This document shows positions 41,371-49,096 of a stretch of DNA of 64,000 nt, piece by piece (position 1 is the stretch's first letter; each line of letters opens with the position of its first letter). The DNA is taken from positions 1 to 64,000 of the forward strand of contig JAFTXQ010000002.1 of assembly GCA_017461565.1 (NCBI GenBank), read 5' to 3'. A program made the translations under genes and the position numbers. This DNA comes from Oscillospiraceae bacterium (lineage in GTDB: Bacteria > Bacillota > Clostridia > Oscillospirales > Ruminococcaceae). Under the pieces are notes generated by a model. It did no database searches and was not told the origin of the DNA. It saw nothing but the letters and a program-made list of their open reading frames with translations.

Positions 41371-41455
41371 GGGAGCGTTCCCGAGTGGCCAAAGGGGGCA
41401 GACTGTAAATCTGTTGCGTTTCGCTTCGGTGGTCCGAATCCACCCGCTCCCACCA
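41371..41455 (+). tRNA. tRNA-Tyr (anticodon GTA)
   Basis: Acceptor GGGAGCG / CGCTCCC, anticodon loop CTGTAAA, a long class II variable arm (TTGCGTTTCGCTTCGG region) and encoded CCA. It lies 26 bases after tRNA-Thr. Confidence 0.95.
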
Positions 41456-41456
41456 A

Positions 41457-41489
41457 CAAAAAGACCTTATCGAAAGATAGGGTCTTTTT
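41457..41489 (+). terminator. Terminator of the tRNA operon
   Basis: AAAAAGACC...GGTCTTTTT with an inner CTTATC/GATAG stem and GAAA-like loop. Confidence 0.85.
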
Positions 41490-41530
41490 GTTACTGTTTT
41501 TTGGGTGCGTTGTATGAAATGAGGTGTATT

Positions 41531-41740
41531 ATGAACAGCTACGAAAGAAAACATTTGTACGACGTTGAAGAAAAATGTCCATATTGCGGTGAAGAAACAG
41601 TCTTTATGTGCGAGGAATTTGATGCCGAGTTTTGTACAGAATGCGACAAGTGGCTTGAACCCAAATGCGGTGACCCGAGCTGTCCTTATTGTTCAAAAAG
41701 ACCTGGAAAACCATCGGATATTGTATATTTCTGCTTATAG
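41531..41740 (+). CDS. Small zinc-ribbon-like protein
   Basis: A 69-residue protein with three cysteine pairs, CPYCGEE, FCTECDKW and CGDPSCPYC, probably one or two zinc sites. The start at 41531 has GAGGTG four bases upstream. No family is recognised beyond the metal motif. It follows the tRNA operon terminator. Confidence 0.7.
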   Translation: MNSYERKHLYDVEEKCPYCGEETVFMCEEFDAEFCTECDKWLEPKCGDPSCPYCSKRPGKPSDIVYFCL

Positions 41741-41767
41741 AAAATCTATTTCGCTAAGCATAGACAA

Positions 41768-41802
41768 CAAAAATACCGTCTTGAAAAGGCGGCATTTTTG
41801 TT
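41768..41802 (+). terminator. Terminator after the zinc-ribbon gene
   Basis: AAAATACCGTCTT GAAA AGGCGGCATTTTTG forms a stem with G-T pairs and a T tail. Confidence 0.75.
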
Positions 41803-41920
41803 GGTGGCAAACGCTCAGTTTAATTGCCCTTAAGGCGTTTCGTTTTTGCTTTGCCCGTTCACGTTAGCAGGGTGGCTCTTCTATTATAGTGTGAAAATCT
41901 TTTTCAGAGGTGGATAATGT

Positions 41921-42130
41921 ATGGATGCTGAGCGCCAAAAAATAATTACAATGATACATAATGCTGATTTTTACGGTGCATACGCCTGTTTGAAGCGGTT
42001 TAGTGAAGCCGAGTAAAGAGATATATTACTTGAAGAGGCTTTTCAGACCGACAATATAAGAATACCAGTCTTTGTGTGGTTCGTGCTCTCACAGTATAAT
42101 TCTTATTTTGATCATGAATCAGCGGCTTAA
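41921..42130 (+). pseudogene. Small gene interrupted by an in-frame TAA
   Basis: From ATG 41921 (AGAGGTGG upstream) the frame reads MDAERQKIITMIHNADFYG and on to SEAE, then TAA at 42014. The same frame continues without another stop for 37 codons (RDILLEEAFQTDNI, FVWFVLSQYNSYFDHESAA) to TAA at 42128. Composition is protein-like on both sides, so a 69-codon gene seems to have been broken by one nonsense change. I recognise no family. Confidence 0.55.
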
Positions 42131-42260
42131 TTATATATTCAGATGTGGTTTATTGTCTTAAAAAGAAGCCGACTATAAGCCGGCTCTGGAAATATTAGAC
42201 GTTTGATTATAATGTATGATAGGCGGTCTCTTTTTTGCCGGAGACAGTCGAGAAGATATA

Positions 42261-42300
42261 AATAAGACCGCTTCTGTTATATATCAGAAGCGGTCTTATT
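42261..42300. terminator. Bidirectional terminator downstream of the NlpC/P60-like gene
   Basis: A perfect 16-bp stem AATAAGACCGCTTCTG / CAGAAGCGGTCTTATT around TTATATAT. It ends the leftward gene at 42305. A weaker hairpin AGCCGACTATAAGCCGGCT lies at about 42167-42186. Confidence 0.85.
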
Positions 42301-42304
42301 ATAT

Positions 42305-42961
42305 TTAAGTCAGGCTTATGCCCTTACAGAAATGATTTCTGTAATAGGGAGTGGTAATGTCGACTTCTTTCACCTGTGTTCCCGGCATAAGGCAGGCGAG
42401 CATTATGCCGTCGCCGCAGTAAATGCCGCCGAAGCCGATTGTTGCCATATCCTCCGCATAGAAAAATGCAAGATCGCCCGGGCGAAGTTCTTCGTAGCTG
42501 AGGGCTGTTCCCATCTGAGCTTGTGCGTTGAGTCCTCTCGGGCAGGTTATATAGCCGTTTTCACGCAGAACGTAGTAGATGAAGCCCGAATTATCAAAGC
42601 CGTAGTCGGGAGACGCCCCATCATCGGCGAAATCGATACCTATGAGAGAGTGGGCGGTGGAGATTATATCATCGGCAGCCTCGCTGTCATAGGGCTGACT
42701 GCTGCCGTCTGTTTCTGCAGGCGGAAGCGAGCTTTCTGCTTTGCTTGATGCAGTTGTGCTTGTGGAGGGCGGCGTGTTTGCTTCCTCTGTCGGGTCGGCA
42801 GAAGCGGATGTACCTTGCGTGATGCCAGAAGTTCCCTGCTGAGAGGAGCTGTCGGGCTTGCTGCTTTCAGTACCGCCTGCGCTGCTGATAAGCACGGTTG
42901 CCACTATTATTCCTATACTGATTATAGTAACTGCCAGAATAAGCAGGATGTTATTTTTCAT
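42305..42961 (-). CDS. NlpC/P60-like extracellular protein without catalytic Cys and His
   Basis: A 218-residue protein with an N-terminal signal anchor (ILLILAVTIISIGIIVATVLI), a Ser/Thr/Pro/Glu-rich linker (residues 28-95) and an NlpC/P60-like domain. The usual FDCSGFV motif reads FDNSGFIYYV, with Asn124 in place of the nucleophile. The usual HVGIYIG motif reads IGFGGIYCGDG, without the histidine. LRPGDLAFFYAED is kept. The fold is therefore recognisable but peptidase activity is unlikely; it may bind peptidoglycan or a partner. It is a single gene with its own promoter. Confidence 0.8.
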   Translation of the reverse strand: MKNNILLILAVTIISIGIIVATVLISSAGGTESSKPDSSSQQGTSGITQGTSASADPTEEANTPPSTSTTASSKAESSLPPAETDGSSQPYDSEAADDIISTAHSLIGIDFADDGASPDYGFDNSGFIYYVLRENGYITCPRGLNAQAQMGTALSYEELRPGDLAFFYAEDMATIGFGGIYCGDGIMLACLMPGTQVKEVDITTPYYRNHFCKGISLT

Positions 42962-43024
42962 GCGTCACCTCATGCTTTCTGTCTTTTAACTTCTTTATAT
43001 TTTCCCATTCTATCTGCATAATAT

Positions 43025-43054
43025 ATTATACAACATAATACAGCCAAAATTCAA
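43025..43054 (-). promoter_or_regulatory. Promoter of the NlpC/P60-like gene
   Basis: Minus strand TTGAAT (43049-43054), an 18-base spacer and TATAAT (43025-43030). Confidence 0.6.
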
Positions 43055-43146
43055 GTGTTATTCGGTTACAATTTTCTTACAAATCGGTTACAGGCGTTTC
43101 GGCTGTAAAAGTAAGCCTGCATCAATGTGCAGGCTTACGTTGTATG

Positions 43147-44616
43147 TTATCTGTAATAGGTCTCTGCGAGATATCTCAGCTTTTCTGCTCTTGCTGAGGT
43201 GGTGCAGCCCTGCTTCATACGCCAGTTCCAGTTGCCGCCGAGGGTAGAGGGGACATTCATCCTGCCCTCCTTGCCCAGTCCCAGTACATCCTGCATAGGG
43301 ATTATAGCAAGGCGTGAGGGGCTTGCGTAGACATTTCTTATAAAAGCCATATTCAGGCGCTCAAACAGGTGCGGATGAAGATATCGTCTTGCCATGGCAC
43401 GGGATTTTTCGTCAGCCTCCTTGTACCACTGCATGATAGTAGCGTTGTCGTGTGTGCCTGTGTATGCGCAGCTGTTCTCGGGGTAATGATGAGGAAGGTG
43501 GTCGTTGTCGCTGTTTTCGGGGTTGAAACCGAACTGAAGCACCCTCATTCCGGGGAAGCCGCTGTCTTTAAGCAGCTCCTTTACGCTGTCGAAAATGTCG
43601 CCGAGATCCTCTGCGATTATATTTACATCGCCTAGATCGTGCTTTATAGCGGTAAAAAGCTCCATGCCCGGGCCTTTTTCCCATGTTCCATGTTCTGCGG
43701 TCTTGTGACCGAACGGAATAGCATAGTAGGTATCGAATGCACGGAAATGGTCGATACGCAGCATATCAAAGCAGTCGGAAGCCTTGCCGATACGCTTCAG
43801 CCACCATTTGTAGCCTGTTTTCTTCATCTCGTCCCAGTTGTAGAGGGGATTGCCCCACAGCTGTCCCGTAGCGGAAAAGTAATCGGGGGGCACTCCTGCA
43901 ACACGGGAGGGGTTGCGGCGCTCGTCCAGCTCAAAAAGCTCGGGCTGCGCCCATACGTCTGCACAGTCGGGGGATACATATATCGGGATATCGCCTATGA
44001 TCTGTATCCCGTTTTTGTTACAGTAACGATGGAAGCGATCCCACTGACGATAGAAGATATATTGCACGAACTTTACAAAGCGTATATCCTCTGCCAGTTC
44101 CTTTTTATAAAGCTCTATCGCTTCGGGGCGGCGCATTTTTATATCCTCGTCCCACTCTGTCCAGGGACGTCCGCCGAATTTGTCCTTAAGCGCCGTAAAG
44201 AGCGCATAGTCCTCAAGCCAGTCACGCTCGTCTATTATGAACGAGGTGTAGCCTACATCGTCGGTAAAGCCTTTGAACGCTTCACGAAGAAGTGCGGTCT
44301 TGGTGCGGTTCACCTTTTCAAAATCCACATAGGAGGGGTCTGCACCGAAATCCGCTTCCTCACACATTTCACGGGTGATATAGCCGTTTTCGACAAGCTC
44401 GTCAAGGTCTATCAGAAGAGGGTTTCCTGCAAATGTAGAGAATGGCTGGTATGGCGAATCTCCGTATCCTGTTGGTCCTATCGGCAGCACCTGCCAGTAT
44501 TTCTGACCTGCGTCCTTAAGCCAGTCGGCAAATCTTTCCGCCTCCTTGCCGAAGGTTCCTATTCCGTAGGGCGAGGGCAGGCTGGTTATATGCATGAGTA
44601 TTCCGCAGCTGCGCAT
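43147..44616 (-). CDS. malQ: 4-alpha-glucanotransferase (GH77)
   Basis: A 489-residue amylomaltase that transfers alpha-1,4-glucan segments in maltodextrin metabolism. GH77 motifs are present: SLPSPYGIGTFG, GPTGYGDSPYQPFSTFAGNP, the nucleophile region MLRIDHFRAF, the acid region NIIAEDLGDI and YTGTHDNATIMQWY. No signal peptide, so it is cytoplasmic. The start at 44616 has AAGGAG eight bases upstream; the in-frame GTG at 44625 overlaps that site. It is expressed from a promoter divergent from the sensor gene. Confidence 0.96.
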   Translation of the reverse strand: MRSCGILMHITSLPSPYGIGTFGKEAERFADWLKDAGQKYWQVLPIGPTGYGDSPYQPFSTFAGNPLLIDLDELVENGYITREMCEEADFGADPSYVDFEKVNRTKTALLREAFKGFTDDVGYTSFIIDERDWLEDYALFTALKDKFGGRPWTEWDEDIKMRRPEAIELYKKELAEDIRFVKFVQYIFYRQWDRFHRYCNKNGIQIIGDIPIYVSPDCADVWAQPELFELDERRNPSRVAGVPPDYFSATGQLWGNPLYNWDEMKKTGYKWWLKRIGKASDCFDMLRIDHFRAFDTYYAIPFGHKTAEHGTWEKGPGMELFTAIKHDLGDVNIIAEDLGDIFDSVKELLKDSGFPGMRVLQFGFNPENSDNDHLPHHYPENSCAYTGTHDNATIMQWYKEADEKSRAMARRYLHPHLFERLNMAFIRNVYASPSRLAIIPMQDVLGLGKEGRMNVPSTLGGNWNWRMKQGCTTSARAEKLRYLAETYYR

Positions 44617-44659
44617 ATATGTCACTCCTTATATCTGCATGATACATTCATATATTTAA

Positions 44660-44688
44660 ATTATATCACTTTTCGATGAAAAATACAA
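44660..44688 (-). promoter_or_regulatory. Promoter of malQ
   Basis: Minus strand TTGTAT (44683-44688), a 17-base spacer and TATAAT (44660-44665). Confidence 0.7.
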
Positions 44689-44746
44689 CTGTTTTTTGTT
44701 CGGACGGCTTTATATTCTCGGTGCTGTCGGAACATTCGTTAAGCTA

Positions 44747-44775
44747 TTGCAAAAACGGTGAAAATATGATAAAAT
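44747..44775 (+). promoter_or_regulatory. Promoter of the propeller/HD-GYP gene
   Basis: TTGCAA (44747-44752), a 17-base spacer and TAAAAT (44770-44775). Confidence 0.55.
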
Positions 44776-44836
44776 ATAAAAGAGTATGTAAAAAAACGGT
44801 AGGACATATAAAAAGAAATATAAAAGGAGCATTTTT

Positions 44837-47782
44837 ATGAAAGCGAACCGAAGCGTCAAATATCTGATATCAATGATAATATCGCTTGCTATGCTTTTGT
44901 GTGCCGGCGGTGCGGTATATGCACAGGATGACGCCAATCACGTTATAACTGTATACAACGAGCAGAACGGACTTCCGACGGGAGAGGCGAACGTAGTTAT
45001 CCAGACAGCAGACGGCTACATCTGGATAGGAAGCTACGGAGGACTTATCCGTTATGACGGCACGACATTCCGCAATTACAGCCTTGAAGGTGCGATAGAG
45101 ACCTCTTCCATACGTGCGCTTTTCGAGGATTCCAAGGGCAGACTGTGGATAGGCTCAAATGACGCAGGCGTATTTCTGCTTGATGATAATGCCTTTGTTA
45201 AGATATCCTGTGAAGAAGAAAACGAATTTCTCTGTATAAGGGATTTTGCAGAGTCATCGGATGGCAGGATATATGCCGCTTCAAACTCAGGCATAGGCTA
45301 TATCGACGGCGAAATGCTCATCCCTTTCAGTGCGGACGGGATAGACGGTCAGACGTTTTATTCCGTTGCGACAGACACACACGGCAGGATATGGGGCGCC
45401 ACAACATCGGGAATGTGTGTGATGGCAAGTGCTGACGGTGAGATAATCAGACAGTTTACGTATGCCGATCTTGATCTCGGCTCCGATATATATTGTGTGC
45501 AGAACAACGCCGCCGGCGATATCTTTCTGGGTACGCTTGAAAACCGTATAGCAAGGGTATCATTTCCCTCGGAGAATCCCGAGCCGACCTCTTTTATTAT
45601 AACAAGGTACGACACGGGCAGCGTTACCACTCACAATCACATCAACGTCACAGAGGACGGAGACGTGCTGGTGAGCGGACTTTCGGGCTACGGGGTGCTT
45701 TATGCGGATGGTAGCTTCAGGGAGTTTGGCGAAAGCGAGCACGCCGTATCGCTCAACTGGTCGATACGGGACTATGAGGGTAACTACTGGCTTGCTTCTT
45801 CAAGCTACGGTATGATAAAATACAGCACAGGCTGCTTCAGCAACTCAAACGACGTTTCAGGGCTGGGTGACACAGCGATAAATGCCATTGCGTTAAGCGA
45901 TGGCAGATATTACATAGGTCTTGATACAGGTCTGCTTATCTTTGATGAAAGCTGGCAGCCTGTTGAAAACGAGCTTACCGCTCTCCTTTCGGGAGTGCGC
46001 ACCAGAAGCGTAATATCAGACAGCAGCGGCAGGATATGGGCGGCTGTCTACTCGGATGACTGCGTGATATGTTATGATCCCAAAAACGAAAGCATATTCA
46101 CATTCAATTCAAATGACGGCTTCATCAGCAACCGTGGTCGTGTGCTGCTGGAGCTTTCAAACGGTGATATTGCGGCAGGAACTCAGAACGGCGTTGCTAT
46201 CATCCGTAATGACAAGGTGGCAGCGACCTATACCGCAGAGGACGGACTTGACATTGCCTCTATCCTTTGTCTGCTGGAAAGCAGCAATGGAACTCTTTAT
46301 GCAGGCAGCGACGGCGGTGGAATTTATGAGATAACAGATGGCAAGGTTGAAAATCACGGTTTCGACTGTGGTCTTGGCGAGGGCGTCGTGCTGAGAATGG
46401 TAGAGGACACCGATGGCAAAGGGATTTTTGTAAGCGCAGGCAGCAGTTTGTATTTTTGGTCGGACAGCACCTTCCGCAAGCTTGATAATTTTGAAAAGAG
46501 CGCAGGAAGTATCTTTGATCTTTATGACAGAGACGGAAAGCTGTGGCTGCTTCAGAATAACGGTATACTGTCGGTGGATAAGGAGACCCTGCTTTCCGGC
46601 GCACAGACCGATACTGTGGAATACAGCTTTGAGCATGGTCTGACAGGCTCTCTTAATGCTAACACATGGAATTGTCTGTCCGAGGACGGTGTGCTTTTTA
46701 TGGCGACACGTCAGGGCGTAAATACATTCGGCTTTCATGGCGTCGACAACTGTCTGCCAAAGGGAGTCATCAACAGCGTGACGGTAGACGGAACGGTGTA
46801 TGAGCATCCGATCGCAATAACGCTTGCAAGCGGCGCACGCCGTATGAATATCGATTTTGCGGCGCTCAACTATACCGATACAACTCGTATAAATATCGGC
46901 TACAAGCTGGTTGGCTTTGACGCAGAGGAAACCATCCTGACAGATGTGAAAAATCTTGATATAAGCTACACAAATCTGCCGGGCGGCGAGTACAAATTCA
47001 ATGTTCGTATATTCGACCCGGAGAACGAAGCCGAAAGCACACTGCTCAGCCTTAATATCGTTAAGGCGAGGACGCTGTTTGAAGAAAGCTGGTTCTGGGT
47101 GCTGATGATAGTGCTGGTTGCTTCTGTTTCCTGCGGAGCGGCACTTCTGTTCTCCAGAAGGAAGATCAATACCATGCGCCGCCGTCAGAACGAGTACAAG
47201 GAGATAGTGGATCAGTCACTCAGAACATTTGCAAAGACGATCGACGCAAAGGATAATTACACAAAGGGACACTCGGTGCGTGTTGCACAGTATTCAAGGG
47301 AGATAGCACGCCGCATGAGGTTGTCCGAGGATGAGCAGGAGCGTATCTATTATGTGGCTCTGCTTCATGACATCGGAAAGATAGGTATTCCCGACAGCAT
47401 ACTCAACAAGCCCGATAAGCTTACCGAGGAAGAGCGTGCAGTCATCCAGACGCACAGCTCCATCGGAGGTGATATACTGAAAAACTTCACGGCGCTTGAC
47501 GGCATCTCGGAGGGTGCGAAATATCACCACGAGCGCTTTGACGGCAAAGGCTACTGTGAAAGGCTGAAGGGTGAGAACATACCGATAGTGGCACGCATAA
47601 TCGGTGTTGCGGATACTTACGACGCTATGTCCAGCGACCGATGCTACCGAAAAGCACTGCCTGCCGAGATCATCGTCAGGGAGCTGGAAAACGGCAAGGG
47701 AACGCAGTTCGATCCTGAGATCGTTCCTTATATGCTGCAAATGATAGAAGACGGCTTCGCCCCTCTTGATACCGAACGATGA
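44837..47782 (+). CDS. Two-component-type propeller sensor fused to an HD-GYP domain
   Basis: A 981-residue membrane protein. Signal peptide 1-30. Residues about 35-640 hold many Reg_prop blades (YIWIGSYGGLIRYDG, GRLWIGSNDAGVFLLDD, GRIWGATTSGM), forming extracellular propellers. Residues about 680-745 are the Y_Y_Y domain (ISYTNLPGGEYKFNVRIFD). One transmembrane span (752-773) is followed by an HD-GYP domain: H844-D845 in LLHDIGKIGIPD, YHHERFDGKGYCERLKG, and ARIIGVADTYDAMSSDR. HD-GYP proteins hydrolyse c-di-GMP. The GYP triplet reads GYC. Extracellular ligand, perhaps a glycan, would control c-di-GMP breakdown directly. Confidence 0.92.
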   Translation: MKANRSVKYLISMIISLAMLLCAGGAVYAQDDANHVITVYNEQNGLPTGEANVVIQTADGYIWIGSYGGLIRYDGTTFRNYSLEGAIETSSIRALFEDSKGRLWIGSNDAGVFLLDDNAFVKISCEEENEFLCIRDFAESSDGRIYAASNSGIGYIDGEMLIPFSADGIDGQTFYSVATDTHGRIWGATTSGMCVMASADGEIIRQFTYADLDLGSDIYCVQNNAAGDIFLGTLENRIARVSFPSENPEPTSFIITRYDTGSVTTHNHINVTEDGDVLVSGLSGYGVLYADGSFREFGESEHAVSLNWSIRDYEGNYWLASSSYGMIKYSTGCFSNSNDVSGLGDTAINAIALSDGRYYIGLDTGLLIFDESWQPVENELTALLSGVRTRSVISDSSGRIWAAVYSDDCVICYDPKNESIFTFNSNDGFISNRGRVLLELSNGDIAAGTQNGVAIIRNDKVAATYTAEDGLDIASILCLLESSNGTLYAGSDGGGIYEITDGKVENHGFDCGLGEGVVLRMVEDTDGKGIFVSAGSSLYFWSDSTFRKLDNFEKSAGSIFDLYDRDGKLWLLQNNGILSVDKETLLSGAQTDTVEYSFEHGLTGSLNANTWNCLSEDGVLFMATRQGVNTFGFHGVDNCLPKGVINSVTVDGTVYEHPIAITLASGARRMNIDFAALNYTDTTRINIGYKLVGFDAEETILTDVKNLDISYTNLPGGEYKFNVRIFDPENEAESTLLSLNIVKARTLFEESWFWVLMIVLVASVSCGAALLFSRRKINTMRRRQNEYKEIVDQSLRTFAKTIDAKDNYTKGHSVRVAQYSREIARRMRLSEDEQERIYYVALLHDIGKIGIPDSILNKPDKLTEEERAVIQTHSSIGGDILKNFTALDGISEGAKYHHERFDGKGYCERLKGENIPIVARIIGVADTYDAMSSDRCYRKALPAEIIVRELENGKGTQFDPEIVPYMLQMIEDGFAPLDTER

Positions 47783-47833
47783 TCGGAGCAGACAGCTTCC
47801 GATAAATCAGTCAGGGGCTGTCGGGGAGATACT

Positions 47834-48388
47834 ATGGTAAAACAAGATTCACGTGATGCGATAAGAAAAACGGTGCTTTCGGCATTGTTCATAGCTGTTG
47901 GTCTGGTGCTTCCGTTTTTCACGGCACAGATACCGCAGATAGGAAATCTGCTGCTGCCGATGCACATACCTGTACTGCTGTGCGGATTTGTCTGCGGATG
48001 GCAGTATGGAATAAGCGTGGGAGCAGTTCTTCCGCTTCTGCGCTCGCTTATGTTTTCTATGCCGCAGCTGTATCCGAATGCTCTTGCAATGTCGGCGGAG
48101 CTTGCGACATACGGACTTGTGTGCGGACTTATGTACAACAAGCTGCTCAGAAAGCAGAATATCCTGTCGGTATACATATCTCTTGTCAGCGCCATGCTGG
48201 CAGGTCGTGTGGTATGGGGAATCGCAGAGGTAACATTGCTGGGCGTCGGTGGCTTTACCTGGGAGATGTTCGCTGCCGGTGCATTTGTTAATGCCGTTCC
48301 CGGAATAATTCTGCAGCTGGTATTTATACCTGCGCTGTTGGAGGCGCTTAACAGAGCGGGATTTGTGCCGTTCGGAACAAACAACTGA
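47834..48388 (+). CDS. ECF transporter S-component (substrate unknown)
   Basis: A 184-residue membrane protein with five or six spans. LLPMHIPVLLCGFVCGWQYG and LRSLMFSMPQLYPNALAMS match a branch of substrate-binding S subunits of energy-coupling-factor vitamin transporters. The energising EcfA/T components are not in the window. The ligand cannot be deduced. The next gene, a uridine-kinase-like P-loop protein, starts 2 bases after its stop and may act on the imported compound. Confidence 0.82.
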   Translation: MVKQDSRDAIRKTVLSALFIAVGLVLPFFTAQIPQIGNLLLPMHIPVLLCGFVCGWQYGISVGAVLPLLRSLMFSMPQLYPNALAMSAELATYGLVCGLMYNKLLRKQNILSVYISLVSAMLAGRVVWGIAEVTLLGVGGFTWEMFAAGAFVNAVPGIILQLVFIPALLEALNRAGFVPFGTNN

Positions 48389-48389
48389 T

Positions 48390-48971
48390 ATGGATAATAT
48401 AACCTATACCTTATTGAAGCTTATAGCTGAAACGACTCCGCGGCAAGGACGTCTTATCGTTGCGATAGACGGCAGGTGTGCAGCGGGAAAGACGACTCTT
48501 GCGCAGCGCCTGAGCAAAGTGCTTGGATGCGGCGTGATACACATGGATCACTTTTTCCTGCGCCCAGAGCAGCGCACACAGGAGCGGCTGGCTACACCCG
48601 GCGGGAATGTAGATCATGAGCGTTTTCTGGAAGAGGTGCTGCTGCCCATTAAAACGGCCTGCGACATATCCTACTGTCCGTTTGACTGCAAAAAGCAGGC
48701 TCTTGCTGAGCCGATATCGATAAAGTGCGGAGATATCTGCATCGTAGAGGGTTCGTATTCCTGTCATCCTGTATTGGCAGGGCATTATCAGCTGCGTATA
48801 TTTCTTGATGTGTCGCCCGAAGAACAGCTCAGGCGCATCTTTCAGCGTGAGGGAGCAGATAAGGCTGAGATGTTCCGCTCAAAATGGATACCCATGGAAG
48901 AGAGATACTTTTCGGCGTTCAATATAGAGAGTGTATGTGATATCAGGCTCAGCACCGATCGCTCTGTATAA
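48390..48971 (+). CDS. Uridine kinase-like P-loop kinase
   Basis: A 193-residue kinase. Walker A IDGRCAAGKTTLAQRL, then IHMDHFFLRPEQR and FLEEVLLPI, and CIVEGSYSCHP. This arrangement is that of the uridine kinase/phosphoribulokinase family. The ATG at 48390, right after the stop of the S-component gene, has no clear ribosome site, so it is presumably coupled. A vitamin or nucleoside substrate linked to the ECF transporter is possible, not shown. Confidence 0.82.
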   Translation: MDNITYTLLKLIAETTPRQGRLIVAIDGRCAAGKTTLAQRLSKVLGCGVIHMDHFFLRPEQRTQERLATPGGNVDHERFLEEVLLPIKTACDISYCPFDCKKQALAEPISIKCGDICIVEGSYSCHPVLAGHYQLRIFLDVSPEEQLRRIFQREGADKAEMFRSKWIPMEERYFSAFNIESVCDIRLSTDRSV

Positions 48972-49000
48972 ATGTATTTTCTAAAAACGCCTCAAATCAA

Positions 49001-49029
49001 TTGACATAACATTTCAAATGTGTTACAAT
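49001..49029 (+). promoter_or_regulatory. Promoter of the AI-2E family gene
   Basis: TTGACA (49001-49006), a 17-base spacer and TACAAT (49024-49029). Confidence 0.8.
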
Positions 49030-49096
49030 ATACTTGCTTCTTTAGCGTGATATCAAACAGAAATGTATAAAGTATAAAATCAAGGGAGCTGATATT

